64,000 nt of DNA from an uncultured Bacteroidales bacterium (GCA_947167075.1 CAMVGR010000005.1:1-64000), one strand, 5' to 3'. Counted from the first letter of the stretch, positions 1-10,755 are shown. Made by a program: numbers and translations. The notes: generated by a model not told the origin, from the sequence alone.

Positions 1-278
1 TACCCGCCGCAGGCGGAATAAATTTATAAGATTTACTAGATTTCGCTCCGCCGCAGGCGAGCAGGAGAATATCGAATGCACACCACATACCCGCCGCAGG
101 CGGAATAAATTTATAAGATTTACTAGATTTCGCTCCGCCGCAGGCGAGCAGGAGAACATCGAATCCGCCCCGCGTACCCGCCGCAGGCGGAATAAATTTA
201 CAAGATTTACTAGATTTCGCTCCGCCGCAGGCGAGCAGGAGAACATCGAATCCGCCCCGCGTACCCGCCGCAGGCGGA
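1..278. repeat. 87-bp tandem repeat, three full units plus a 17-bp partial fourth
   Basis: Units start at 1, 88, 175 and 262 with TACCCGCCGCAGGCGGAATAAATTTA(T/C)AAGATTTACTAGATTTCGCTCCGCCGCAGGCGAGCAGGAGAA; unit 1 differs at its 3' end; the partial unit ends just before glmM. Confidence 0.95.
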
Positions 279-355
279 AATGACTTTTTTTTGCACTCGG
301 GGCAATATTTCACATGGGATGAGCGTTTGGGAGAGAAAATTAGAAAAACTGTATT

Positions 356-1762
356 ATGAGCCTCATCAAATCCATATCCGGTATTCGCGGCACTATCGGC
401 GGACCGGCAGGCGAGGGACTGACACCCCTCGATGTAGTGAAATTCACCTCGGCTTTTGCCACGTTTTTGAAGACTTCGAGACAGAGAGACGGCGAGACGG
501 AGCGCAGGCTGCGGATTGCCGTAGGGCGCGATGCCCGACTGAGCGGGTCGATGGTAGACCACCTGGTGGTCGGCACCCTGGTGGGCATGGGGGTAGATGT
601 GCTGGAGACCGGCCTAAGCACCACGCCGACAACGGAGATGACGGTGATCGACGGCCACTGCGACGGTGGCATCATCATCACCGCCAGCCACAATCCCAAG
701 CATTGGAATGCCCTGAAGCTACTGAACTCGCGCGGCGAATTCATCTCCGATGCCGAGGGCAAGGAGGTGCTGCGCCTGGCCGACGGCGGCGAGGTGAACT
801 ATGCCGAGGTGGACGACCTAGGCCATGTGACCGTCGAAGACGACTGGATCGACCGCCACATCGAGCGTGTGCTCGGGCTGGAGCTGGTCGATGTGGAGGC
901 CATCCGCAAGGCGGGCTTCCGTGTGGCAGTAGATGCCGTGAATAGCACCGGCGGCCTCGCCATCCCGCGACTGCTGCGCCGGCTGGGTGTGAAAGAGGTG
1001 GTGGAGCTGAACTGCGAGCCCACGGGCCACTTCGCCCACAATCCCGAGCCCATCCCGCAGAACCTCACCCAGATTAGCGACTGCGTGCGTCAGCACCACT
1101 GCGACCTAGGCGTGGTGGTGGATCCCGATGTGGACCGCCTAGCGCTGGTATGCGAGACGGGCGAGATGTTCGGCGAGGAATACACGCTGGTCAGCGTGGC
1201 CGACTATGTGCTGCAGCACACCCCTGGCAACACGGTGAGCAACCTCAGCAGCAGCCGTGCACTGCGCGATGTGACGCGCCGCTACGCTGGCTGCCAATAC
1301 AACGCTGCCGCCGTGGGCGAGGTGAACGTCACCACCCTGATGCGACAGACCGCTGCCGTCATCGGCGGCGAGGGCAACGGCGGTGTCATCTACCCTGCCC
1401 TGCACTATGGTCGCGACGCCCTCGTGGGCGTAGCCCTCTTCCTCACTCTCCTGGCCAAGAGCGGCAAGAAGGTGAGCGAGTTGCGCAAGTCCTATCCCGA
1501 ATATATCATCACCAAGAACCGCCGCGACCTCACTCCCGACATGGATGTCGACGCCCTGCTAGCCAAGGTAGCCAAGCTGTACAGCGGCATGGCCGGCGTG
1601 GAGAAGGTGACCACCATCGACGGCGTAAAGATCGACTTCGCCGACGGATGGGTGCACCTGCGCAAAAGCAACACCGAGCCCATCATCCGCATCTATAGCG
1701 AAGCTGCCACCGAGAGCCGCGCCAACGAGCTGGCACAGCAGGTGATGCAGCAGATTGGGTGA
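356..1762 (+). CDS. glmM: Phosphoglucosamine mutase / phosphomannomutase family protein
   Basis: 468 aa; SGIRGTIGG N-terminus, TASHNPKHWNALK phosphoserine loop, DPDVDRLALV metal-binding loop. Confidence 0.85.
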   Translation: MSLIKSISGIRGTIGGPAGEGLTPLDVVKFTSAFATFLKTSRQRDGETERRLRIAVGRDARLSGSMVDHLVVGTLVGMGVDVLETGLSTTPTTEMTVIDGHCDGGIIITASHNPKHWNALKLLNSRGEFISDAEGKEVLRLADGGEVNYAEVDDLGHVTVEDDWIDRHIERVLGLELVDVEAIRKAGFRVAVDAVNSTGGLAIPRLLRRLGVKEVVELNCEPTGHFAHNPEPIPQNLTQISDCVRQHHCDLGVVVDPDVDRLALVCETGEMFGEEYTLVSVADYVLQHTPGNTVSNLSSSRALRDVTRRYAGCQYNAAAVGEVNVTTLMRQTAAVIGGEGNGGVIYPALHYGRDALVGVALFLTLLAKSGKKVSELRKSYPEYIITKNRRDLTPDMDVDALLAKVAKLYSGMAGVEKVTTIDGVKIDFADGWVHLRKSNTEPIIRIYSEAATESRANELAQQVMQQIG

Positions 1763-1851
1763 GTGGGAAGTGGAGAGTCCCGAAGGGACGATGGCGAATA
1801 GCCGTGTGCTCCGCTTTGCTCTGCTATCAGACACTCCCTAGTATATAGCAA

Positions 1852-1882
1852 AGCGAGGAGCCCCCATCGGGGGTTCCTCGCT
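1852..1882. terminator. Strong hairpin, likely bidirectional terminator
   Basis: AGCGAGGAGCCCCCATCGGGGGTTCCTCGCT followed by CTTTGTT. Confidence 0.75.
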
Positions 1883-1933
1883 CTTTGTTGCAACCTTGGC
1901 TGCGGCAGTGCTAGTGCGCTGCGCCTAGCCGTA

Positions 1934-2122
1934 TCAGCTGCCCCAGAAGGTGTTGCTGCCGTCGTCGGCCAGCTTGGTAGCTTTGTTGTTTTGGAATCCC
2001 TCGGCGATGAGGTTGAGCCGAGTCAGTTCTTGTTGCTCTTTTTGGCACGAGCCGAAGAGCGCGCTAACAGATATTAGCGCACCCACCCCAAGAATGGGGG
2101 GGGGTAAAAGTTTGATTTTCAT
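1934..2122 (-). CDS. Small putative lipoprotein
   Basis: From internal Met: MKIKLLPPPILGVGALISVSALFGSCQKEQQ, lipobox-like; promoter-like box upstream. Confidence 0.5.
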   Translation of the reverse strand: MKIKLLPPPILGVGALISVSALFGSCQKEQQELTRLNLIAEGFQNNKATKLADDGSNTFWGS

Positions 2123-2157
2123 TACTTTAATAACGTTAGTTGATAGTTTTCTCTTCT

Positions 2158-2190
2158 GCAAAGATACATATATTATTTATACTGACCAAA
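2158..2190 (-). promoter_or_regulatory. Bacteroidetes-type promoter (TATCTTTGC and TTTG, 20-nt spacing)
   Basis: GCAAAGATA at 2158-2166 and CAAA at 2187-2190 read on minus strand. Confidence 0.55.
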
Positions 2191-2246
2191 TAACAATAAA
2201 AAAAGCATCCCTTTTTTGAGGGATGCTCTTCTAGTTTTGGAAGCGT

Positions 2247-2459
2247 TTACTTGTCTAGTCGATTGTCTTCCGGAGCGGCTATCCAGCAGATGAGGTAGGC
2301 CCAAAAGCCAAAACCGCCGCACAGCAGAGCCACCAGGAACAGGATGCGTATCATGGTGGGGTCCACATTCAGATAGTTGGCCAGCCCTCCGCACACTCCG
2401 GCTATGCGGCGATCGGTGGTGCTGCGGGTCAGGCGACGATAAGAATTGTTGTTCTCCAT
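2247..2459 (-). CDS. PspC domain-containing protein
   Basis: RRLTRSTTDRRIAGVCGGLANYLNVDPTMIRILF is a typical PspC motif. Confidence 0.85.
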   Translation of the reverse strand: MENNNSYRRLTRSTTDRRIAGVCGGLANYLNVDPTMIRILFLVALLCGGFGFWAYLICWIAAPEDNRLDK

Positions 2460-2493
2460 AACCTATGTTATTTATGATTAATAATAGACACTA

Positions 2494-4518
2494 TTATAGC
2501 ATCCCCTTGCGTTTAAGCAGGGCCTTGGGCGAGGGGTCTTTGCCACGGAACTGGCGGTAGAGCTCCATCGGTTCTACCGTGTTACCACTCTCGAGCAGAT
2601 GGCGGAAGCGTTTGGCCAACTCGGGGTTGAAGAGGTCGCCGCTCTCGACAAAGGCTTCGAAGGCATCGGCATCGAGGATGGCCGTCCAGGTGTAGCTATA
2701 ATAACCTGCATCGTAGCCAGTGGTGAAGATGTGTTGGAAGTAGGGCGAGCGATAGCGGCTGATGATTTCGTAGATAAGACCTATCTTTTGCATAGCCTGT
2801 TCCTCGAATCGTATCGGTTCGATGTGCTGTTTCTCTCTGATGGTATAGTAGTCCATGTCTAGCAGCGAGGCGGCCAGCAGCTCGGTGGTCATAAAGCCCT
2901 GCCCGTATGTCTGTGCGGCAGCAATCTTCTTGATGAGGGCATCGGGGATGGTTTCGCCGGTTTGGTAGTGGTGGGCATACATCTTCATCACTTGTGGATG
3001 ACGACACCAGTTCTCCATCACCTGCGAGGGCAGCTCTACGAAATCGCGAGGCACATTGGTGCCGGCAATCGAAGGATAGGTGCAGTTGGAGAGCAGTCCG
3101 TGTAGAGCATGGCCAAACTCATGGAAGAGGGTCTCGCTCTCGTCGAAGGAGAGTAGCGACGGACGGTCGGCAGTCGGCTTGGTGAAGTTGCACACCACCT
3201 GGATGATGGGCATCACGTTTTTGCCATCGAGCGTACGGTGTTGCCCTCGGAACTCGGTCATCCACGCACCGCTGCGTTTCGACGCACGGGGGTGGAAATC
3301 CATATACAGTATACCCACCGTGCTGTCGCCCTGCATTACCTCGAAACAGCGGGCCTCGCTGTCGTAGGTAGGCAGGTCGGTACGCTCCTTGAAAGTGAGG
3401 CCATAGAGCCGGTTGGCAACCATGAATGCACCCTCGCGGACGCTGTCGAGGGCGAAGTAGGGACGCACCTCGGCATCGTCGATAGCATATTTCTGCTTGC
3501 GATACTTCTCTGCATAGTAGCGCCAGTCGGCGGGGCGCATCCTAGCACCCGGCTCGTCCTGCTCTAGCATCTTCTTATAGATGTCGCGTTCCTGTATGGC
3601 CTTTTTGAGGGCGGGTTCCCATATCTCCATCAGACAACGGTAGACATTTTCCGGAGTCTTGGCCAGACAATCGTCGAGCACATAGTCGGCATGGGTAGGA
3701 TAGCCCAATATGTTGGCACGCTCGAGGCGGAGATTGACGATGGAGTCGATGATACCAAGATTGTCGTATTTACCGCCACAACATCTAGTGATATAAGCAT
3801 GCCACACCTCGTTGCGCAGGTCGCGATCGGGGCAGGTCTGCATGAAGGGTTCCCATGTGGGCATGTCGAGCGTCACCACAGTGCTGTCGTCGACAGTCAG
3901 CTTGTAGTCGTTGGTGGCTTTGAGCACATTCTGTGCGAAACGCAGGGTGAGCGAGGCTAACTGTTCGTTGATTTCGCGGAAGCGGGGCTGCTGGGCCTCG
4001 GGCACATTGGCACCGGCACGCACAAAGCCCTTGTACTGCTCTTCTACCAAGCGTGTCTGCTCGGCGTTGAGGCCCAGGTCTTGACGTTGGTCGTAGACTG
4101 CCTTGATACGCTTAAACAGTTTGTCGTTTAGGGCTATGTCGTCCTCGTGGGCAGAGAGTAGCGGAGCCACTTCTTCGGCTATGGCATCCATTTCGTCGCT
4201 GCTTTCGCACTCGCTAAGGTTGAAGAAAACACTACTTACGTCTTTCAGCAGTTGTCCACTATACTCGTAGGCCAACACCGTGTTCTCGAAGGTGGCCGGC
4301 TCCGAGTTGTTCACTATAGACTTGATTTCGTCTTTCTGACGCTTGATTCCTTCGCGGAAAGCAGGCATGTAGTGTTCTGTCTTGATACGTCCGAAGTCGG
4401 GTATCTCGTAGGGTGTTCCCCAGTCGGAGAAGAAAGGATTGCTCATGTCGATCTTGTTTTTACAGCCGGCAAGCAGCATCACAGCCGCTGCAACAGCAAT
4501 GGTAATCTTGTGTATCAT
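2494..4518 (-). CDS. dcp: M3 family metallopeptidase (peptidyl-dipeptidase Dcp-like), lipoprotein
   Basis: HEFGHALHG zinc motif; lipoprotein-type N-terminus MIHKITIAVAAAVMLLAGCKN. Confidence 0.85.
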   Translation of the reverse strand: MIHKITIAVAAAVMLLAGCKNKIDMSNPFFSDWGTPYEIPDFGRIKTEHYMPAFREGIKRQKDEIKSIVNNSEPATFENTVLAYEYSGQLLKDVSSVFFNLSECESSDEMDAIAEEVAPLLSAHEDDIALNDKLFKRIKAVYDQRQDLGLNAEQTRLVEEQYKGFVRAGANVPEAQQPRFREINEQLASLTLRFAQNVLKATNDYKLTVDDSTVVTLDMPTWEPFMQTCPDRDLRNEVWHAYITRCCGGKYDNLGIIDSIVNLRLERANILGYPTHADYVLDDCLAKTPENVYRCLMEIWEPALKKAIQERDIYKKMLEQDEPGARMRPADWRYYAEKYRKQKYAIDDAEVRPYFALDSVREGAFMVANRLYGLTFKERTDLPTYDSEARCFEVMQGDSTVGILYMDFHPRASKRSGAWMTEFRGQHRTLDGKNVMPIIQVVCNFTKPTADRPSLLSFDESETLFHEFGHALHGLLSNCTYPSIAGTNVPRDFVELPSQVMENWCRHPQVMKMYAHHYQTGETIPDALIKKIAAAQTYGQGFMTTELLAASLLDMDYYTIREKQHIEPIRFEEQAMQKIGLIYEIISRYRSPYFQHIFTTGYDAGYYSYTWTAILDADAFEAFVESGDLFNPELAKRFRHLLESGNTVEPMELYRQFRGKDPSPKALLKRKGML

Positions 4519-4525
4519 ATCTCTT

Positions 4526-5902
4526 TTACAATTGTTTGCATATTGTCTCGAGCAAATCTGCACTCAGTTTTTTGGCCAAGAACTTGTGCTCTTTGTTTTC
4601 GATAAGGTAGATTTGAGGCGTGGAGGTGATGTCGTACACTTCGTGCCAGTCCACATTGGCCTCTGCACCATGAAGGTGCACCCACCTAGGATTGTGCATA
4701 TTATGCTCGTCGATAAAGTGCTTCCACTTGATGGTGGTGGCACTGTCGGGCTCGGAGAGGATGGCGAAAGCGGTCATATCGAGCGAGTCGGCCACACGGT
4801 CGAACACCTTGTAGACAGCAGGAATAATCTCGCGACAGTGGCCGCACGCTGGGCTCCAGAATACCAGCAGAGTGTATTTGCCCTGCATGTGGTGGAGCGA
4901 GTAGGCGATGTGGTTGGTGTCGGCGAGGATCAATTCCGGTGCTTCGCGCCCCACCAAGAGGCGTTCCCACCGGTCGGCACGCTCCAACTCCTTGTCGAGC
5001 CACGAAGGATTGGCCCAAAATGCCTTGCCGCTGGCATAGTAGCGCTTGATGAGATGCACATAGATTTCGTCGTATACCATCACCGGACTCTGCAGGTATT
5101 TCTCGGTCAGCGTGTGGACAAGATACTTGAACATCTCGGGTGCCGGCTCGGAGCGGTCTATCAGGCTGTCGAGCAAAGGCATAGCCAATTCGGGCGACAG
5201 GCCCTTCATGTTTTTATCCACATAGTCCATCAGACGGTTGTAGAACACATTCTTGGGCGTGCGCACCAGGAAGTCGTTGTCGAGTGGCATATTGTCGAAG
5301 TAGTGGTGCATCACGTAGAAGTAGCGGTCGTTGCCCGTCAGGGTGTCGGACGGGCGCTGGGGCTCTTTGGTGGCCATCATCATCAGCGAGAGCATCGACT
5401 CCGGATTCTGCTCGATGAATCTGAGCCTTAGGGTGTCGATGTGGCGGTAGCGCTGCCGGCTATATGTCACGAAGGCTGCCGAATCCATTGTTCCGCGGGC
5501 AGCATCTAGCTCGTCGTAGACGGCATCCAGCGAACGCTGGAAGTTATAAAAGAGCTTGTTCTGTTTCGATCCGCTTACAGTCATATTGCGCATCCAGTCG
5601 CGCTGGTCGGTATGGAACTTGAAGTCGGGCTTCTCGTGGTAGATCACGAAGTCGACCCTGCGATTCTTTTGGTTGTCGAAAAAATAGAGTCCGGGCTTGA
5701 GCTCCGTATTGCCTTCGAAGACAAACTTTCCCTTGCCATTGTTGTAGGCCGTGTCGTAGATGGGTAGATAGTTGGCATAGTAGCCACAGAAAAGTATGGC
5801 CGAATCGGTACAGCCATCTATCTGGAGAGTGAACCGGTAGCCCGGCTTGGCCAACACCGACAGCGATGTCAGCAGCAAGATGATAAACACACTACGTTTC
5901 AT
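4526..5902 (-). CDS. TlpA/thioredoxin-like protein with N-terminal DUF-type domains
   Basis: C-terminal FWSPACGHCREIIP thioredoxin motif; signal peptide from MKRSVFIILLLTSLSVLA. Confidence 0.75.
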   Translation of the reverse strand: MKRSVFIILLLTSLSVLAKPGYRFTLQIDGCTDSAILFCGYYANYLPIYDTAYNNGKGKFVFEGNTELKPGLYFFDNQKNRRVDFVIYHEKPDFKFHTDQRDWMRNMTVSGSKQNKLFYNFQRSLDAVYDELDAARGTMDSAAFVTYSRQRYRHIDTLRLRFIEQNPESMLSLMMMATKEPQRPSDTLTGNDRYFYVMHHYFDNMPLDNDFLVRTPKNVFYNRLMDYVDKNMKGLSPELAMPLLDSLIDRSEPAPEMFKYLVHTLTEKYLQSPVMVYDEIYVHLIKRYYASGKAFWANPSWLDKELERADRWERLLVGREAPELILADTNHIAYSLHHMQGKYTLLVFWSPACGHCREIIPAVYKVFDRVADSLDMTAFAILSEPDSATTIKWKHFIDEHNMHNPRWVHLHGAEANVDWHEVYDITSTPQIYLIENKEHKFLAKKLSADLLETICKQL

Positions 5903-6077
5903 GCAGTAATACTTTTGTTTTTTTAGTCCAAATAACGCAATAGCACCCCTTTTATTGTCCATACACCTGTCCGGCAAATTCCTTCAACGCACTCTACCCA
6001 AATTCTTTACCCGCCAAGGGTACGATTTAACAATATTTAACCACTGTTTTACCCCTAGCACCACCTCGTCACGGATC

Positions 6078-6130
6078 AACACCGTACTTCATCCGTACAT
6101 GCACCGTACATGCACCGTAGATGAACCGTG
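6078..6130. repeat. 11-bp period array, CCGTAC family, five units
   Basis: CCGT at 6082, 6093, 6104, 6115 and 6126. Confidence 0.9.
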
Positions 6131-6199
6131 AAAGGACATACCCATCGCGTCGGAGACACGAAGCATCCATGTTTAACCATCGGATAGGCTGACTATCAT

Positions 6200-7516
6200 C
6201 TACTTACCGATGCAGAATCGGGAAAAGATATTGCCCAGCACATCGTCGGAGGTGACATCGCCTGTGATGGTGCCGAGATGATAGAGTGCGTCGCGCAGAT
6301 CGACAGCCACAAGGTCGGATGGCATCAGTGTGGCAATGCCCTCGTCGGCAGCTTTCAGAGCCTGCTTCACACGCAGCATGGCATCGCGATGGCGTACGTT
6401 GCAGAGCATCACATCGTTGTCTGCTTTCATCAAAGGCTCTACGGCAGCCACCATTGCCCGACGCAGGGCCTCGATGCCGGATCTCTGTCGGGCCGAAATC
6501 ATAATCCATCCGTCGCGAGCCACCGCCGACAGGTCGGCTTTGTTGCCCACAAAGAGCACTGTCTTATTGTCGAGGGGAATGGCAGGCTTGACAAAGGGCT
6601 GTGTGTTATCGTGGACATACAGCACCAGCTGGGCCTGCTGGACGGCACGGAGACTGCGGGCCACCCCCTCGGCCTCGACGCTATCGGCACCCTCGCGCAG
6701 GCCTGCTGTGTCGATGATACGGAAGGTGATTCCATCGATGGTGAGGAGCTCCTCTATGGTGTCGCGAGTGGTGCCGGCCTGCGGGCTAACGATGGCCCTG
6801 TCGTCGGACAACAAGGCGTTGAGCAGCGACGACTTGCCGGCGTTTGGCAATCCCACTATGGCAACGGGGATGCCGTTTTTCAGAGCGTTGCCAGCGGCAA
6901 ACGAATCGAGGAGCGAAGTGATCTGCGAGTCGAGCGTGGCTATCAGACGACGGATTTCGTGACGTTCTGCAAACTCGACATCCTCTTGCGAAAAGTCGAG
7001 CTCCAGCTCGAGAAGGGAGGTGATGTCGAGCAGCTGTTGGCGAAGTTCCTTTAGTCGCTCGGCATATCCCCCACGCAATTGACTGACAGCCAAGCGGTGC
7101 TGTGCGGGAGTAACAGCGTCGATCAGGTCGGCCACTGCCTCGGCCTGCGAGAGGTTCATTCTGCCACCCAAGAAGGCGCGGAGGGTGAACTCGCCAGCCT
7201 CGGCCATCCGCGCACCGCTCTGCAACAAGGATTCTAGCAAGGCCTGCTGGGTGTAGCGCGAACCATGGCACGACAGCTCGACGGTCTCCTCGCCGGTGTA
7301 GCTATGCCGCGAAGGGTAGAATATGGCTATGCCATCGTCGACGAACTGTCCCTCAGCGTCGAGAAAATGGCAGTAGGTGGCTCTGTGTGGTGCAAGCGAC
7401 TCGACAGAGAGGTGGCTTAGGCATATCTCGAGGGCCCTAGGGCCACTGATACGCAGCACTGCTATCCCCCCTACCCCGTGCGGCGTGGCGATGGCCACAA
7501 TGGTGTCATTGTTCAT
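6200..7516 (-). CDS. mnmE: tRNA modification GTPase MnmE
   Basis: MNNDTIVAIATPHGVGGIAVLRISG start, GLPNAGKSSLLNALL G1, DTAGLRE G3, C-terminal FCIGK. Confidence 0.95.
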   Translation of the reverse strand: MNNDTIVAIATPHGVGGIAVLRISGPRALEICLSHLSVESLAPHRATYCHFLDAEGQFVDDGIAIFYPSRHSYTGEETVELSCHGSRYTQQALLESLLQSGARMAEAGEFTLRAFLGGRMNLSQAEAVADLIDAVTPAQHRLAVSQLRGGYAERLKELRQQLLDITSLLELELDFSQEDVEFAERHEIRRLIATLDSQITSLLDSFAAGNALKNGIPVAIVGLPNAGKSSLLNALLSDDRAIVSPQAGTTRDTIEELLTIDGITFRIIDTAGLREGADSVEAEGVARSLRAVQQAQLVLYVHDNTQPFVKPAIPLDNKTVLFVGNKADLSAVARDGWIMISARQRSGIEALRRAMVAAVEPLMKADNDVMLCNVRHRDAMLRVKQALKAADEGIATLMPSDLVAVDLRDALYHLGTITGDVTSDDVLGNIFSRFCIGK

Positions 7517-7991
7517 CGCCACCGATGTATTGGTCACCATACAGGCTGTGCATCTGCTCGTCGTTGAGGCCAAGATCGACCTTGACACGATAGATATTCG
7601 GATAGTTGAGGAAGAGGACAAGGGTGCTGACCATGGCTAGCATGAGGATCACACTGCGCGAACTGAGCACCGTGAAGAGGCACAGCAAGACCACCACCCC
7701 TAGCATCGTGAGGTAGAGTTGTCTGACATGCGACGAATAGCCGGCCAGCTTCTTCTCGAGGTCGTCCATCTGCCTAAAGTATGGGATGTTGCGTCGGACG
7801 GTAAGCAGGGTCATACTCACAGCCAGAATTGCAAGCACCGCAGCGGCGATGGTCATCCATCTGGCCGCATGGGTCGAATTATAGAAACGCCACGGACTGT
7901 AGATGAAGGCCACCGTGAGAATCACCGCCGCCACCGACCCCCAAAGACCGATGCGGGAGAATAGCCTGATGTTTTTCGTATACTGATTCAT
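7506..7991 (-). CDS. Hypothetical membrane protein
   Basis: 161 aa, about four hydrophobic segments; 11-bp overlap with mnmE start. Confidence 0.7.
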   Translation of the reverse strand: MNQYTKNIRLFSRIGLWGSVAAVILTVAFIYSPWRFYNSTHAARWMTIAAAVLAILAVSMTLLTVRRNIPYFRQMDDLEKKLAGYSSHVRQLYLTMLGVVVLLCLFTVLSSRSVILMLAMVSTLVLFLNYPNIYRVKVDLGLNDEQMHSLYGDQYIGGDEQ

Positions 7992-7998
7992 GCTGCAA

Positions 7999-10755
7999 CT
8001 AAAGTTTTAGATATTTGGCTGTGTACGATTCCTTGCATTTAAGCAAGTCTTCAGGAGTGCCTGCGAAGACCACGTTGCCACCCTTTTCACCTCCCTCGGG
8101 GCCAAGGTCGATCACCCAGTCGGCACATTTGATGATGTCGTGATGATGCTCTATCACCACGATGGAATGGCCACGCTCAATCAGTCGATCGAACGATGCC
8201 AAGAGCTTTTGTATGTCGTGGAAATGGAGGCCTGTGCTGGGTTCGTCGAATACGAACAGGATTGGTCGCTCGTCGCTTTCACCTCTTATCAGATAGGATG
8301 CCAGCTTGATTCGCTGGGCTTCACCACCGCTGAGGCTGCTGCTAGACTGGCCCAGCTTCAGATAGCCCAATCCTACATCCTGTAGCGGACGGAGACGAGT
8401 ATGAATACTTCGGGTTTCGTCCGAGTCGAAGAAGTCACAGGCTTGGTCTACCGTCATCTCCAGTACATCGTTGATGCTCTTGCCTTTGTATTGCACCTCT
8501 AGGGCCTCTTCCTTGTAGCGTGTGCCGTGGCATTCGTCGCAAAGCAGATGCACATCGCTCATAAACTGCATACTAACAGTCACATAACCCTCTCCTTGGC
8601 AGTTCTCGCAGCGCCCACCCTCGACATTGAACGAGAAGAAACCGCTCTTATAGCCGCGGGCTTTGGCGAGGGGCTGCTGTGCATAGAGTGCCCTCACCTC
8701 GTCGAATATCTTCATATAGGTGGCCGGATTGCTCCGCGACGACCGCCCGATAGGGTTCTGATCCACCAGCTCCACCTGAGAGATGCGGCGTATGTCACCA
8801 TCGATGGCCACACATTGGCCTACATAGTCCGAATTGCCCTCCAAGCGACGCTGCATCACATCACAGAGCACACGGCGTATCAAGGTGCTTTTGCCAGAGC
8901 CGGACACACCTGTCACAACCGTGAAGATACCCAATGGTATATCCACATCGATACGCTTTAGGTTGTTGGCATAAGCACCATGGATACTGATTCGGTCGCG
9001 CCAGGGGCGACGGTCGGTAGGTACAGCGATGCTCTTGCGCCCGAGGAGGTAGTCGGCTGTGAACGAACGAGTGGCTTTCTTCAACTCCGAGGGTTTGCCA
9101 GCAAACACCACTTCTCCGCCCATTCGTCCAGCCCCAGGCCCGATATCCACCAGGTAGTCGGCAGCCTTGATTATATCCTCGTCGTGTTCAACTACGATTA
9201 CGGTATTGCCCAAATCGCGCAGATGTTTCAGCACTCCAATCAGCTGGGCGGTATCTCTACTATGAAGGCCTATCGAGGGTTCGTCGAGTATATACATAGA
9301 TCCCACCAGCGAACTGCCCAACGAAGTGGCCAGATTGATGCGTTGGCTCTCACCACCACTCAAAGTGTTGCTCATACGCGACAGGGTCATATAGCCCAAG
9401 CCTACATCAAGCAGGTAACCAATACGATGCTTCAGTTCGACGAGGATGCGCTCTGTCGTCTTGAGCTCCGACGGAGTGAGAAGGGAATCTAGATTGGAAA
9501 ACCATGCTGCTAGCTCGTTCACAGGCATATCCACCAGCTCGCTGATGCTCTTTCCACCCACTTTGACATACAGGGCATCCTTGCGAAGGCGGTGGCCATG
9601 ACACTCTGGGCAGACGGTACGTCCGCGGTATCGCGACAGCATCACTCGGTATTGTATCTTGTATGCCTGGCTCTCCACCCATTGGAAGAAGCCGTCGATG
9701 CCTTCCCAGGTGCCGTCGCCGTGCCACAGGATGTCCTTTTCCTGCTGGGTGAGCTCGTAGTAGGGCTTATGTATCGGGAAGTCTATCACTGCAGCATGGC
9801 GGACGAATTCCTTCTTCACATCCTGCATCTTGTCTCCGTTCCAGCAGACAACGGCGTTGTCATACACGCTACGGCTCTTGTTAGGCACCACCAAGTTCTC
9901 GTCGATGCCAATCACAAGGCCATAGCCTTGACACTTGGGGCATGCCCCGTATGGATTGTTAAAGCTGAAGAAATTGGGGTTGGGCTTCTCGAAAGTGATA
10001 CCATCTGCCTCGAAGCGGTTAGAGAATTCTCTCTCTTCTCCATCGGCGAATATCACACATTCGCCCCGTCCCTCGAAGAAGGCACTCTGCACACTCTCTG
10101 CCACTCGTGCCGCTTGTCCATCGTCGGAGGTGTGACGTTCGATTCTATCCACCACCAACCTCACCGGTCCTTCTAGGCTTACTCCGTCGAGACTGTCGAT
10201 GCGGACGATGGTACCCTTCACCATCACTCGCTGGTAGCCCTCCTGATGCAGGATGTCTATCTGCGACTTGAGCGGACGTTCCTTGCTATCCACGAGGGGC
10301 GAAAGGATTAGCACTTTGGCTCCTTCGGGATATTGCATCACACAGTCCACCACATCGCTCACCGAGTGGCGCTTCACTTCTATCCCACTGATGGGCGAGT
10401 AGGTGCGTCCTATCCGAGCATAGAGCAGCTTCAGATATTCGTACACCTCGGTTTGTGTTCCGACCGTGGAGCGGGGATTTGAGGTATTCACCTTCTGCTC
10501 GATAGCCACTGCCGGAGCCAGCCCGTGAATATAGTCCACGTCCGGTTTCGACATTCTGCCCAAAAACTGGCGGGCATAGCTACTCATGCTTTCCACGTAG
10601 CGGCGCTGTCCTTCCGCAAAGATGGTGTCGAACACTAGGCTCGACTTGCCGCTACCGCTCAACCCTGTCACTACCACCAACTCTTCTTGGGGTATTCGCA
10701 GGTCGATATTTTTCAGATTGTTGGCGCGTGCGCCTTTGATTTCTATGTATTTCAC
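7999..10755 (-). CDS. uvrA: Excinuclease ABC subunit UvrA
   Basis: 918 aa; two ABC modules (GLSGSGKSSL, GVSGSGKSTL), LSGGE signatures, CxxC zinc motifs. Confidence 0.97.
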   Translation of the reverse strand: MKYIEIKGARANNLKNIDLRIPQEELVVVTGLSGSGKSSLVFDTIFAEGQRRYVESMSSYARQFLGRMSKPDVDYIHGLAPAVAIEQKVNTSNPRSTVGTQTEVYEYLKLLYARIGRTYSPISGIEVKRHSVSDVVDCVMQYPEGAKVLILSPLVDSKERPLKSQIDILHQEGYQRVMVKGTIVRIDSLDGVSLEGPVRLVVDRIERHTSDDGQAARVAESVQSAFFEGRGECVIFADGEEREFSNRFEADGITFEKPNPNFFSFNNPYGACPKCQGYGLVIGIDENLVVPNKSRSVYDNAVVCWNGDKMQDVKKEFVRHAAVIDFPIHKPYYELTQQEKDILWHGDGTWEGIDGFFQWVESQAYKIQYRVMLSRYRGRTVCPECHGHRLRKDALYVKVGGKSISELVDMPVNELAAWFSNLDSLLTPSELKTTERILVELKHRIGYLLDVGLGYMTLSRMSNTLSGGESQRINLATSLGSSLVGSMYILDEPSIGLHSRDTAQLIGVLKHLRDLGNTVIVVEHDEDIIKAADYLVDIGPGAGRMGGEVVFAGKPSELKKATRSFTADYLLGRKSIAVPTDRRPWRDRISIHGAYANNLKRIDVDIPLGIFTVVTGVSGSGKSTLIRRVLCDVMQRRLEGNSDYVGQCVAIDGDIRRISQVELVDQNPIGRSSRSNPATYMKIFDEVRALYAQQPLAKARGYKSGFFSFNVEGGRCENCQGEGYVTVSMQFMSDVHLLCDECHGTRYKEEALEVQYKGKSINDVLEMTVDQACDFFDSDETRSIHTRLRPLQDVGLGYLKLGQSSSSLSGGEAQRIKLASYLIRGESDERPILFVFDEPSTGLHFHDIQKLLASFDRLIERGHSIVVIEHHHDIIKCADWVIDLGPEGGEKGGNVVFAGTPEDLLKCKESYTAKYLKL

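Noticed and set aside
1-278. CRISPR array
   Set aside because: Units are contiguous 87-bp repeats with no variable spacers and no cas genes nearby
280-945. 221-aa ORF overlapping glmM in another frame
   Set aside because: Arg/His/Pro-rich out-of-frame translation of the glmM gene
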